Source: OLB7 sp966250335 (GTDB lineage Bacteria > Bacteroidota > Ignavibacteria > OLB7). From it: 64,000 nt of DNA. The notes below the pieces were generated by a model, which did not search any database, had not been told where the DNA came from, and saw only the letters and a list, made by a program, of their open reading frames with translations. The stretch is taken from positions 62,001 to 126,000 of the forward strand of contig CBINGZ010000008.1 in NCBI GenBank assembly GCA_966250335.1. Direction: 5' to 3'. Shown here in pieces: positions 43,343-52,018 of the stretch (its first letter is position 1; each line of letters begins with the position of its first letter). Position numbers and translations under genes: made by a program.

Positions 43343-45928
43343 TTATCGTGTTATGATCATCGTTGCGCGCGCCGAGGCCGATTCGGAGCGGAGCGTCACG
43401 ACATACGCGCCCGGCCGGAGACCTCCGGCGGCGGCGGTCGGCACCGAGATAAGACGCTCCCCGTCGGAAAGGGTCCCGTTGTAGAGGACCGCCGCGCGTC
43501 GCCCAAGATAATCGAAGAGTTCCACTGTCGCCCGCTCCGGACGATCCAGGTTCACCGATATCGAAATTTCCCCCGACATGTTGCGGACCTCGAGCAGCCC
43601 CCTTCCCGGCGACGGCGCTTCGGCGACCCCGGTCAATACCGGCGCCGGCGGCGGCTCGAATCCGGAGGCGCGCACCGCCCCCCTTCCGTACGTCCCCACC
43701 AGCAGCGTTCTGCTCCCCTCGTCGAAGTCGAAATCCCACACCTCGGCATTGGGAAAGCCGGGCATCCGATGCCAGTTCTCCCCTTCGTCGCGCGTGTAGA
43801 AGAGCCCGAAGACCGTTCCCGCATAGATCGTTGCGCGATCATCCGGATCGATCAGAATGCGATTGACGCCCCCCTTCGGAAGCCCTCGCGAGGCGACGAC
43901 CCAGCTCTCGCCGCCGTTGGTGGAGCGGAACACCCCCTTCTCGTCCCATCCTCCGTCGCCGCAGGCGTAGATCGTCATCGGGTCGCCCGGCGTGACGGCG
44001 AAGCCCCGGATGCGCCCCAGGGCGCCGAACGAGGGGGTGATGTCGGTCGTCGTCGCCTTCGCGCCGTCGATCACCCGGTAGATCTGCCCGTATCCGGTCC
44101 CGATATAGAGAGTATGCCCGGTCCCCGGCGCGATTCCGATCGCCGTGATATAATCGTTCTGGTTCGCCGCGTACTCGACATCTGAAACACTCTCCCAGTT
44201 CTCCGCCCTGTCGACCGTCCTGTAGAGGCGGTTGCTGCCGATGTAGAGTCTCTTCGGGTCGTCCGGGGAGATCACGATCGCCTGCCCGTACCAGTCCGAT
44301 CTGTCGGGCGCCGCGAACCCTCCGTAGAAGTCGGAGGTGTCGGTCGGCAGCCCCTTCATCTTCTTGGCCGACCACCAGGTGAAGCCGTTGTCCGCCCGGT
44401 GGAGGTTGTGATGAACATACTCGTGATAGAAGAACCTGGGGGACTCGTAATCGTAGATCGTGCAGAAGCCGTCCCCTCCCACGATCCGCCACTCCCCTTT
44501 TTCGCCGGTGAACTTGTCGTAGCCGTTGTCCTGACAGCCGACGATGATCGTGTCCGGGGAGAAGGGATGCATGGCGCAGTTGTAGATCTGAAGCGTCGCA
44601 AGGTTCGTGTCGCGCCTGACCCAGACGATCGAATCGGCCGTGTAGTCGTCGGTGCGGTAGACGCCGCCGTCGTTCCCCACGACGAACGTGCCGGGGAGAT
44701 GGGGGGGGAAGAGAAACGCGTGCTGATCGACGTGGAGATCGGTGTTGATCGTATCCCCCGCCATCCAGTTTTTCCCGCCGTCGACCGTGCGGAAGGTGGA
44801 GGTTCCCCCGGCGATGAGCAGATCGGACGAACGGGGAGAGACGTCGAAGATATCGAACGCGCGGTGATACCCGTCGCGCACCGGATGGGTCTCGAGCGGC
44901 AGCCAGCTCTCCCCTCCGTCGGTGGAGCGATAGAACATCGAAGAATCGGAAACCGAGGCATAGACGATCGAGGGATCGGATGGGGCGCACCGGACGTTGA
45001 TCCTTCCCCAGTAGCTCGTCTTCCAGGTTGCCACCGTGCGCCAGGTCTCGCCGGAGTTGGTGGTTCTGTAGATCTTCCCGACCCCCTCTTCATCGTTATG
45101 CGAGTAGAAGATCGTCGAGGGGTTCGTGACGTTGTAGGAGACGTTCATCACCCTTCCTCCCCTCCGGAACATCGTCCAGCTCCTCCCGGCGTCGGTCGAA
45201 CGGAGGAGCCCTCCCTGCGTCGCGGCGAGCACGATCGACGGGTCGGTCGGATGGAACCGGAGGTCGTTGACGAACCTGTTGCCGGAGGGGGTGATCACCC
45301 TCCAGCTCTCGCCGCCGTCGTCGGTGCGGTAGAAGAGCCCTTCGTGCGTGGCGCCGATCACGAGCCTGTCGTCGAAGGGCGACATGGCGAGGGAGGCGAT
45401 TCTGAGAGAGGGGAGGGAATCGGTCAGCGGCGTCCAGTCGGAGCCTCCGTTCGTGGAGCGCCAGATCCCGCCGCCGTCGGCGCCGCAGAACCAGAGCGAG
45501 GGATCGAGCCGCGCGACGGCGAGTCCCTTGATCCTTCCCCCCTGATTCATCGGCCCCATGAACTCCCATACGGGAGCGCCCGCCCTCCCGGCGCCCCTCT
45601 TGGCCTGCGCGCCGGAGCGACGCCATTCCCGTTCGATCGCCGCGGCGTCGAGGCCGTGACGCTCGAGCCGTTCCTGCATCTCACGCGCCGGACGCTGCCC
45701 CATCTCGTACTCACGCTCGTCGAACATCGGCCCGCCCGCATGATCCCCATCCTCTTCCCGCCGATCGGAACTCTCCTGAGCGATGAGAGGATGATGAAGC
45801 ATGAGAAGAGCGAGCGCCGCGAAGATGCATCGTCCCCAGGGGGATGCAACGCGCGCCGGTCCGCACACCTCACCCGGCGCCGATGCGGCCGGGCTCAACT
45901 CTTCCTTTATCGCCCCACGATACAGCAT
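43343..45928 (-). CDS. BNR/Asp-box beta-propeller protein with T9SS sorting domain
   Basis: An 861-residue secreted protein. Many Asp-box repeats (S.D.G.SW pattern) such as STDAGRSWTMF, STDGGESWLPL, TTNSGETWRTV and STNGGESWVVA form one or two beta-propellers like those in sialidase- or xyloglucanase-type and VPS10-like proteins. No glycosidase catalytic residues were identified, so the name glycosyl hydrolase would be premature. The C-terminal 80-90 residues (SGEISISVNLDRPERATVEL to RATMIITR) read as a type IX sorting domain. The start ATG at 45928 has AGGTAGGA upstream; a signal peptide (CIFAALALLMLHHPLIAQ) begins about 33 residues in. A GTG near residue 21 would give a more usual signal peptide. 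Confidence 0.85.
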   Translation of the reverse strand: MLYRGAIKEELSPAASAPGEVCGPARVASPWGRCIFAALALLMLHHPLIAQESSDRREEDGDHAGGPMFDEREYEMGQRPAREMQERLERHGLDAAAIEREWRRSGAQAKRGAGRAGAPVWEFMGPMNQGGRIKGLAVARLDPSLWFCGADGGGIWRSTNGGSDWTPLTDSLPSLRIASLAMSPFDDRLVIGATHEGLFYRTDDGGESWRVITPSGNRFVNDLRFHPTDPSIVLAATQGGLLRSTDAGRSWTMFRRGGRVMNVSYNVTNPSTIFYSHNDEEGVGKIYRTTNSGETWRTVATWKTSYWGRINVRCAPSDPSIVYASVSDSSMFYRSTDGGESWLPLETHPVRDGYHRAFDIFDVSPRSSDLLIAGGTSTFRTVDGGKNWMAGDTINTDLHVDQHAFLFPPHLPGTFVVGNDGGVYRTDDYTADSIVWVRRDTNLATLQIYNCAMHPFSPDTIIVGCQDNGYDKFTGEKGEWRIVGGDGFCTIYDYESPRFFYHEYVHHNLHRADNGFTWWSAKKMKGLPTDTSDFYGGFAAPDRSDWYGQAIVISPDDPKRLYIGSNRLYRTVDRAENWESVSDVEYAANQNDYITAIGIAPGTGHTLYIGTGYGQIYRVIDGAKATTTDITPSFGALGRIRGFAVTPGDPMTIYACGDGGWDEKGVFRSTNGGESWVVASRGLPKGGVNRILIDPDDRATIYAGTVFGLFYTRDEGENWHRMPGFPNAEVWDFDFDEGSRTLLVGTYGRGAVRASGFEPPPAPVLTGVAEAPSPGRGLLEVRNMSGEISISVNLDRPERATVELFDYLGRRAAVLYNGTLSDGERLISVPTAAAGGLRPGAYVVTLRSESASARATMIITR

Positions 45929-45980
45929 ATCCTACCTGTCGGTTGTGACGGATCGATCGATCCGGGGCCTCTCCCGGATG

Positions 45981-46400
45981 TTACTCTCCGATGATCTTCA
46001 CCAGCACACGCTTGCTCCGTTGTCCGTCGAACTCCCCGTAGAAGAGTTCCTCCCACGGTCCGAGATCGAGATCTCCCTGCGTGATCGCAATCACCGATTC
46101 GCGCCCCATGACGGTCCGCTTCAGATGGGCGTCCGCGTTATCCTCCCCAGTGTCGTTGTGCCGATATCTGTCGACGGGGCCGTGCGGCGCCAGCTCTTCG
46201 AGCCACGCGTGGAAATCGTTCCAGAGCCCCGGCTCGTTGTCGTTGACGAAGACGCTGGAGGTGATATGCATCGAGTTGACGAGGCAGAGCCCCTCCCGAA
46301 TTCCCGAGGCGACCACCGCCTGGCGGACCATATCGGTGATCCTGACGAACTCGACCTTCCGACGGGTGTTGAACCAGAGTTCCTGGCGATACGACTTCAC
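45981..46400 (-). CDS. yjbQ: YjbQ family protein (UPF0047)
   Basis: A 139-residue protein with the family blocks GLCLVNSMHITSSVFVNDNE, DRYRHNDTGEDNADAHL and GRESVIAITQGDLDLGPWEE. Escherichia coli YjbQ has a weak thiamine-phosphate synthase activity in vitro; the true role is not settled. The conserved His/Asp/Glu residues look intact. It stands 52 bases upstream of the BNR gene on the same strand. Confidence 0.9.
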   Translation of the reverse strand: MKSYRQELWFNTRRKVEFVRITDMVRQAVVASGIREGLCLVNSMHITSSVFVNDNEPGLWNDFHAWLEELAPHGPVDRYRHNDTGEDNADAHLKRTVMGRESVIAITQGDLDLGPWEELFYGEFDGQRSKRVLVKIIGE

Positions 46401-46566
46401 GATCTCCCCCGGGAAATAACGTTGGAAGGCCGCAAACGATCGAGGCGGGCTTCACGGAGTCCTGCACGATCCGCAAAACTATCACGGAAAACCATGGAAA
46501 CAATATAGCGCCCCCGGGGTTATAGGGTATGGCGCTGTTCACAGCGTCCGATGTATCACGGTCCAG

Positions 46567-46624
46567 GAGCCAAGGTATAGAAGAGTACCGAGGTCAAACA
46601 TCGTCTATAATCAACACTTGGCTC
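46567..46624. repeat. Nested inverted repeat
   Basis: Two pairs of arms, 8 and 5 bases, are arranged symmetrically around a centre near 46593. It could be an RNA stem-loop in a leader or a protein-binding palindrome. Confidence 0.6.
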
Positions 46625-46669
46625 TTGGCCCTTTTCTTTCAACTCCCGCACGGGAAGGAGGGTAGCAGT

Positions 46670-46774
46670 ATGAACACGAACGCCGAAGAAACGAAGATTG
46701 TGAGCGGAACGACCCCCGGCGCCGGAGTTTCTGTATCCGAGAACGCTCGATCGTCCGGCAGCGCCCGACCGTAG
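46670..46774 (+). CDS. Candidate small protein or leader peptide, 34 aa
   Basis: An ATG at 46670 follows a perfect AAGGAGG at 46655-46661 with an 8-base spacer, the strongest ribosome-binding site noticed in the window. It encodes a 34-residue, Ser/Gly/Thr/Ala-rich, soluble peptide starting MNTNAEETKIVSGTTPG and ends with TAG at 46772. It lies 110 bases before rsgA on the same strand. It may be a true small gene, a leader, or chance. Function cannot be said. Confidence 0.4.
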   Translation: MNTNAEETKIVSGTTPGAGVSVSENARSSGSARP

Positions 46775-46884
46775 GAACGGGACTGCCGCTATTGTTATAG
46801 ATAGAGAAGCGATCCCCTTGGATCACGGATCCCACCGGCTGAGTTGTCGAAACCTTACAGACACAGTCAGGGATCAGAACGACC

Positions 46885-47946
46885 ATGAAGAAGCAGATGC
46901 TGGGCTGGAACGATTTCTTCGCGTCCGGCTTTGAGGGGCACGCGCGCCCGGGCGATATCGCCGGCAGGGTGGCGCTGGAACACCGACACCTGTATATCCT
47001 TTATACCGAAACGGGAGAACTCTCCGCCGAGGTCTCCGGCCGCATGCTCCACGATGCCCGTGGCCGCGGCGATCTTCCGGCCGTCGGAGACTGGGTGGTC
47101 GCGACCCCTCGTCCGGGGGGCGGCGCCACGATCCACGCGGTGCTTCCGCGCACGAGCAGGTTCTCCCGCAACGCGGCCGGAACCCGCACCGAAGAGCAGA
47201 TCGTCGCGGCGAACATCGATACGGCGTTCATCGTCGTCGGGCTGGACGGCAACTTCTCGCTCGGCAGGATCGAGCGCTACCTTGTGCTAGCATGGGACGG
47301 CGGCGCCAGGCCGATCGTGGTGCTGAACAAGGCCGATATGTGCGACGACCCCGAGGAACGGATCGCCGCCGTCGAAGGGGTCGCGCTCGGCGTACCGGTC
47401 GTGGCGATCAGCGCGACCGGAGGGAACGGGATGGAGGAACTGGAACGGCATATCCATCCGGGAGAGACGATCGCGCTCCTCGGCTCCTCCGGCGTGGGAA
47501 AATCGACGCTGGTCAACAGGCTCGTGGGAGCCGACGTGCAGGCGGTCGGCGCGGTCAGCGAGAGCGTGGGAAAGGGGAAGCATACCACCACGCATCGCGA
47601 GCTGATACCTCTTCCGGGGGGCGCTCTCCTGGTCGATACGCCGGGGATGCGGGAAGTGCAGATCTGGGGAGGCTCGGAGGGGATGGCCGACACCTTCGGC
47701 GACATCGACGAGCTCGCCGAAGGGTGCCGCTATCGCGACTGCACGCACGGCAACGAGCCGGGCTGCGCGGTCCGGGAAGCGCTGCGCGACGGCACGCTGA
47801 CCGGGGAGCGCTTCCGTCGGTACCTGAAACTGCAGCGGGAGGTGGCATACCAGCACCGCCGCGAGGATCAGACGGCGGCACGCGCCGAACGGGATCGATG
47901 GAAGAAGCTGACGAAGGCCTACAGACAGCGCCCGAACAGACCATGA
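46885..47946 (+). CDS. rsgA: Ribosome small subunit-dependent GTPase A
   Basis: Late-stage 30S assembly GTPase with circularly permuted G motifs. The 353-residue protein has an N-terminal OB-fold (DIAGRVALEHRHLYIL to VGDWVV), then G4 NKAD (about 148), G1 LLGSSGVGKSTLVNRL (about 197-206), a G2/switch block GKGKHTTTHRELI, G3 VDTPGMREVQ and the zinc site CRYRDCTHGNEPGC near 282-295. All key residues are intact. The ATG at 46885 gives MKKQMLGWNDFFASGF. A strong terminator follows. Confidence 0.95.
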   Translation: MKKQMLGWNDFFASGFEGHARPGDIAGRVALEHRHLYILYTETGELSAEVSGRMLHDARGRGDLPAVGDWVVATPRPGGGATIHAVLPRTSRFSRNAAGTRTEEQIVAANIDTAFIVVGLDGNFSLGRIERYLVLAWDGGARPIVVLNKADMCDDPEERIAAVEGVALGVPVVAISATGGNGMEELERHIHPGETIALLGSSGVGKSTLVNRLVGADVQAVGAVSESVGKGKHTTTHRELIPLPGGALLVDTPGMREVQIWGGSEGMADTFGDIDELAEGCRYRDCTHGNEPGCAVREALRDGTLTGERFRRYLKLQREVAYQHRREDQTAARAERDRWKKLTKAYRQRPNRP

Positions 47947-47952
47947 GGAACG

Positions 47953-47985
47953 ACGGCCCCTGCTCCCCGCAGGGGCCGTTTTTTT
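47953..47985 (+). terminator. Rho-independent terminator of rsgA
   Basis: An 11-base perfect GC-rich stem (47953-47963 with 47969-47979) is followed by seven T. It begins 7 bases after the rsgA stop. Confidence 0.92.
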
Positions 47986-48117
47986 CATCATGATGTCAGG
48001 CCGGAAGGCTCCCGTACGTCGTGTGAAGGAACGATCACCCGACCGGAAAGGTGGAGCCCCCCTCCATCCACCGGCGGGAGGACGAGCCGAGCGCATGCAC
48101 AATTCAACGGACCGACC

Positions 48118-49092
48118 ATGAACGAGAACAGATTCCGGACCGACGACGGTCCGCAGGAGGACCACGACACGGCGCGACGGGAGTTCATCCGCCGCACTCT
48201 TCTCACGGCGTCGATGCTTGCCGCGGCCCCGGCGACGCTCCTTCCGTTCAACGGAAGCGGCGTTCAGGCGTGCGACCCGACGACTCTCGATCTCTACGGG
48301 CTGGGCCCGTTCTTCAAGGAGGGAGCGCCGTTCCGCCAGGTGCTGGCGGCGCAGGATGAGCCGGGCGAACGCCTCTTCATCACCGGCATCCTCTACGCCA
48401 ACGACTGCCTCACGCCGCTCAAGGATATCGTGATCGACATCTGGCACGCCGACGACGAGGGAGCCTACAGCAACATCTCGACCCCCGGCGACTACCGTCT
48501 GCGCGCCAAGCTGATCACCAACGCGATCGGCGCGTTCTCGTTCGAGACGATCAAGCCCGGCTTCTACCTGAACGGCCCGCAGTACCGCCCCAGCCATATC
48601 CATGTGAAAGTGAAGCGGCCGAACGGCACCGAGCTGATCACGCAGCTCTACTTCGAGGGAGATCCCTATATCGCAACCGACCTTGCCGCGTCCGATTCCG
48701 GCGCCGTCAACAGGATCATCCCGCTGACGGAGGCGGCCAACGGACTGCACGGCGTGTTCGACATCATTCTGGATGTGAACCCGCCCGTCAGCGACGCTCC
48801 GTCCTCGGGAAGGTTCAGCACGACCCTCCTGCGGCAGAATCATCCCAATCCCGTCTCCGGCACGACGACGATCCCGTTCTATCTTGCCGCGAGGGAAGAG
48901 GTCAACCTGAGCGTCTTCGACCTGCGCGGCCGCAAGGTCCGCACGCTGATCGACGGTCGCACGGAGGAAGGGATGCACACCGTGGAGTTCGACGTTCGTG
49001 ACGCGAAGGGGGATCGACTCCCCGCCGGAACCTACACCTACAGGCTGCGCGCCGGGAACTATGCACACTCGCTGAAGATGATCGTGGAATGA
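48118..49092 (+). CDS. Exported intradiol ring-cleavage dioxygenase with T9SS-type sorting domain
   Basis: A 324-residue protein with three parts. A twin-arginine-like signal, RREFIRRTLLTAS (20-32), suggests export of a folded, iron-loaded enzyme. An intradiol dioxygenase-like domain (about 55-225) has the four Fe(III) ligands placed as Tyr117 (GAYSNIS), Tyr156 (QYRPSHIH), His160 and His162. The last 90 residues (LRQNHPNPVSGTTTIPF to YAHSLKMIVE) are a FlgD-like/type A sorting domain. Such a domain on an intradiol enzyme is unusual. The substrate could be a catechol or protocatechuate-like aromatic, but related exported proteins have unknown substrates. The start ATG at 48118 gives the RR signal near the N-terminus. 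Confidence 0.88.
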   Translation: MNENRFRTDDGPQEDHDTARREFIRRTLLTASMLAAAPATLLPFNGSGVQACDPTTLDLYGLGPFFKEGAPFRQVLAAQDEPGERLFITGILYANDCLTPLKDIVIDIWHADDEGAYSNISTPGDYRLRAKLITNAIGAFSFETIKPGFYLNGPQYRPSHIHVKVKRPNGTELITQLYFEGDPYIATDLAASDSGAVNRIIPLTEAANGLHGVFDIILDVNPPVSDAPSSGRFSTTLLRQNHPNPVSGTTTIPFYLAAREEVNLSVFDLRGRKVRTLIDGRTEEGMHTVEFDVRDAKGDRLPAGTYTYRLRAGNYAHSLKMIVE

Positions 49093-49327
49093 TATAGATA
49101 TTTACTACGCTGAACGCGCGGCGGGCGATTCCGACACCCCGGAATCAAACATCGCGTCTCGATACGGAGCCCGGTCCCCCCCTATGGAACGGGCTTCGTC
49201 GTTCATGCCGTGCGGTTCCGGCCATGGAGGTTCGAACTGATCGCGCGGCGTCGTATCTTCGCGTTCCACGTTCCGCATCCCACGGACGGTTCAGTTCCGG
49301 GGGACAAGCTCATGCATATATCGAGTC

Positions 49328-51268
49328 ATGAAACGTTTCAAGCTCCTTCCCTTCCTGCTCCCCTCCCTTCTCCTGTCGGCCCCCGCGTTCCTCCGGGCAC
49401 AGGACGCGACCTGGTTCCGCGACATCACGCCGGAGGTCGGCCTGAACGATATCCCGGTCTGGAGGATCTACGCCGCGGACGTCAACAACGACGCCTACCC
49501 CGACCTGCTGCTGGAGAACGGGCTCTACCAGCGTAACCAGCTCAAGCTCTATCTCAATCTCCCCGACCCGAACGGCTCCGGTCCGGGCCAGAGGAAGTTC
49601 GTCGACGTCACGGAGCTCTCCGGCATCAACGCCAACCCCGAACCGGGGATCGACACACGTGTGGCCGATATCGCCGCCCTTGCCGATATCGACAACGACG
49701 GCGACGTCGATCTGGTGACCGGACGCTTCTACTATGCGTACGCCGATCTGACGATGCTCGAGGATAGAGCCGAGGTGCTGCTGAACGACGGGACCGGACG
49801 CTTCACGCTCCGCGAGTACAACGGGCTTCACGATATGAACGGGATGAACGTGACCGGTCTGGGATTCCTCGACTACGATCTCGACGGACTCCTCGATCTC
49901 TACGTCGGCACCTTCTCGTTCAACCATCAGCAGTCGCAGTACATGAAGGATTATCTCTTCAAGGGAAAAGGGGACGGCACCTTCGAGGATATGACCGATC
50001 CCTCCGGCATCGGCGCCGTCAAGCAGCCGCTCTACGGCGTGAACATCAGCGACTGGAACAACGACGGCTGGCCCGACGTCATCACCTCCCCCTACTGCCG
50101 TACCTCCGGGAGCCTCTGGATGAACAGGGGGGACGGCACCTTCGCCGACGTGGCCGCGGCCGTCGGCTACAGTTCGCAGGTCAAGGGGGGAGACAACGGA
50201 CAGAACCTCTGCCAGTGGGAAGGACATCCCGCCGACTTCGACAACGACGGCGACATGGATATCCTCCAGGTCCTCGTCCACGGCGGTTATCAGCTGGGTG
50301 AAGGACGGACGACGATCGCGATCAACAAGGGTCCGGAGGAGGACTACAAGCTGGAGTGGGATCTGGCCCGCATCCGCAGAAAGGCCCCGGCAACCTCCCA
50401 CATCGGCGACATGAGCGGTTCCTGGCTCGACTTCGACAACGACGGCCTGCTCGACCTGGTGATCTCCCAGTCGCAGTACCCGCAGGCGAACCAGCCCGGC
50501 GTCGAACGCGCCTATTTCCTCCGCCAGAACGCGGAGCATTTCTTCGATGAGATCACCTCCGAACTCGGCCTGATGGACACCCTCCGCGAGCCGAGCACGA
50601 CCGAACCGTTCGACTACGATCTCGACGGCGACGACGATCTGCTGATCATCAGGAACTCCGGGAAGAACTCCAACAACAGGCTCGTCCTGATGGAGAACAA
50701 TATCGGAAGCAAGAGCAACTGGGTCGGAATACGACTGATCGCGCCGCCGGGGGTCAACAGGAACTCCATCGGCGCGCGGATCACCGTCCGCTCCGGCGAC
50801 GTGACGCAGATCCGTGAGCTGCACGCGGGGCACGGACATTTCGGCGGACAGCAGCCGCTTACGCTCAATGTGGGAATCGGGGAGAGAACGTCGATCGATG
50901 CGATCGAGGTGCGGTGGCCGGGGAAGAACGTGCCGAACACGGTGATATCGGCGCCGCCGATCAACCGGATCATCTCGATCGACGGAGCCGGGATCAGCTC
51001 GGTCACGACCGACGAAACGGCCCCGACGCTCGACCTGCACCCGAACCCGGCGGCCGACCGGCTCCGGCTCACCCTCCCCGAACCGTTCGGCCCGGGGAGC
51101 ACGGTGACGATCTCCGACGCGCTCGGCAGAGTGATCCGGCGCGTCGATCTTCCCGCCGGCGAACTGTCGATCTCCCTTCCCGTGGAAGATCTGACGGCCG
51201 GCTACTACTTCGCCGCGATCGAGATCGGCAGGAACCGGATCAGCCGCCCCTTCGTGATCGAGCGATGA
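49328..51268 (+). CDS. CRTAC1/ASPIC-UnbV FG-GAP protein with T9SS sorting domain
   Basis: A 646-residue secreted protein. A signal peptide (MKRFKLLPFLLPSLLLSAPA) is followed by FG-GAP/VCBS repeats with calcium-binding DxDxDG motifs (AADVNNDAYPDLLLEN, ADIDNDGDVDLVTGRF, DYDLDGLLDLYVGTF, DFDNDGDMDILQV, DFDNDGLLDLVIS) over about 40-440. An ASPIC/UnbV-like domain (about 455-550) contains NWVGIRLIAPPGVNRNSIGA, RELHAGHGHFGGQQPLTLN and AIEVRWPGKNV. The C-terminus (TLDLHPNPAADRLRLTL to ISRPFVIER) is a type A sorting domain. Role unknown; it is probably an extracellular adhesin or scaffold. A terminator follows. Confidence 0.9.
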   Translation: MKRFKLLPFLLPSLLLSAPAFLRAQDATWFRDITPEVGLNDIPVWRIYAADVNNDAYPDLLLENGLYQRNQLKLYLNLPDPNGSGPGQRKFVDVTELSGINANPEPGIDTRVADIAALADIDNDGDVDLVTGRFYYAYADLTMLEDRAEVLLNDGTGRFTLREYNGLHDMNGMNVTGLGFLDYDLDGLLDLYVGTFSFNHQQSQYMKDYLFKGKGDGTFEDMTDPSGIGAVKQPLYGVNISDWNNDGWPDVITSPYCRTSGSLWMNRGDGTFADVAAAVGYSSQVKGGDNGQNLCQWEGHPADFDNDGDMDILQVLVHGGYQLGEGRTTIAINKGPEEDYKLEWDLARIRRKAPATSHIGDMSGSWLDFDNDGLLDLVISQSQYPQANQPGVERAYFLRQNAEHFFDEITSELGLMDTLREPSTTEPFDYDLDGDDDLLIIRNSGKNSNNRLVLMENNIGSKSNWVGIRLIAPPGVNRNSIGARITVRSGDVTQIRELHAGHGHFGGQQPLTLNVGIGERTSIDAIEVRWPGKNVPNTVISAPPINRIISIDGAGISSVTTDETAPTLDLHPNPAADRLRLTLPEPFGPGSTVTISDALGRVIRRVDLPAGELSISLPVEDLTAGYYFAAIEIGRNRISRPFVIER

Positions 51269-51295
51269 AGTGACATCCTACAGCGATATATTGAG

Positions 51296-51328
51296 ATCCG
51301 CCCCGACCTTCCGGGGCGGATTTTTTTT
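51296..51328 (+). terminator. Strong rho-independent terminator
   Basis: A 10-base stem (51296-51305 with 51312-51321) and an eight-T tail lie 27 bases downstream of the CRTAC1-like gene. Confidence 0.93.
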
Positions 51329-51397
51329 CGCGTGCAACTTTCCGCGGAGCGTACGGCACTTATCCGATGAAGCGCTTGATCATTCATACTCGAGATT

Positions 51398-52018
51398 ATG
51401 AACCCTGATACCACGGGCGCCGCGTCCGGGCCCGGCGGAAGGGAGCGATTCGTCCGCCTGCTCGACGGGGTGCGCGGCCGACTCTCCGCCTACTGCCGTG
51501 CGATGACGCGAAACGCCGACGACGCCGAGGATCTGGCGAGCGAGACGATCGTGACCGCCTACGAACGCCTGGACGACCTCCGGAACGACACGGCGTTCGT
51601 AAGCTGGATCTTCACGATCGCGACCCGACTCAACAGCCGGCGGCAGCGGCGGGCGAAGTTCTTCGGCCTGTTCGATCAGGAGCGCGCTGAAGGGATACGA
51701 TACGCCGGCACCGCCCCCGACGTCTCGGCCGAGATCCGGATGCTCTACGACGCGCTCGGCAGGCTGCCGGCGAAACAGCGGGAGGCGGTGGTGATGTTCG
51801 AGATCTCCGACCTCTCGCTGGAGGAGATCCGTGAGATTCAGGGAGGCTCCCTCTCCGGAGTCAAGAGCCGCGTGACGCGAGGACGCGAGAGGCTGGCCGA
51901 ACTGCTCGGAGTCCCGAACGGCCCGGCGCCGCGGGGAGAAGGGAGATCGACGGCGGCATCAGGTATGACGACAAGCGAGATCAACTACTTCGAACTTCAT
52001 CCGAGCACGGAACGATGA
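51398..52018 (+). CDS. ECF-type sigma factor
   Basis: A 206-residue sigma-70 family protein. Region 2 has ADDAEDLASETIVTAYERLD and FVSWIFTIATRLNSRRQRR. Region 4 has LPAKQREAVVMFEISDLSLE followed by EEIREIQGGSLSGVKSRVTRG. The C-terminal 30 residues are a non-conserved tail. Its stop overlaps the start of a membrane protein gene (ATGA at 52015-52018), the usual layout for an ECF sigma with its anti-sigma or partner. It lies 70 bases after a strong terminator, so it should have its own promoter; a GCAACTTT stretch at about 51334-51341 could be an ECF-type -35 but is not proven. Confidence 0.9.
   Translation: MNPDTTGAASGPGGRERFVRLLDGVRGRLSAYCRAMTRNADDAEDLASETIVTAYERLDDLRNDTAFVSWIFTIATRLNSRRQRRAKFFGLFDQERAEGIRYAGTAPDVSAEIRMLYDALGRLPAKQREAVVMFEISDLSLEEIREIQGGSLSGVKSRVTRGRERLAELLGVPNGPAPRGEGRSTAASGMTTSEINYFELHPSTER

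Larger units (their letters stand above)
46401..46884. other. 484-base gap with nested inverted repeat and mini-ORF
   Basis: No full gene is seen between the divergent yjbQ and rsgA genes. The stretch looks richer in A/T than its surroundings. It contains a nested inverted repeat (GAGCCAAG at 46567-46574 with CTTGGCTC at 46617-46624; TATAG at 46576-46580 with CTATA at 46605-46609) and a 34-codon ORF after a perfect AAGGAGG (46670-46774). Promoters for both flanking genes must lie here too. Confidence 0.6.

Noticed and set aside
43343..45928. Sialidase or glycosyl hydrolase assignment for the BNR protein
   Set aside because: Asp-boxes are structural. I could not find the Arg triad and Tyr/Glu of sialidases or the catalytic Asp pair of GH74 with confidence.
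46611..46886. 91-codon minus-strand frame in the yjbQ-rsgA gap
   Set aside because: No ribosome-binding site or motif; it is antisense to the better-supported mini-ORF.
47287..49068. Minus-strand open frame of 593 codons
   Set aside because: It is antisense to rsgA and the dioxygenase gene and shows no recognisable domain.
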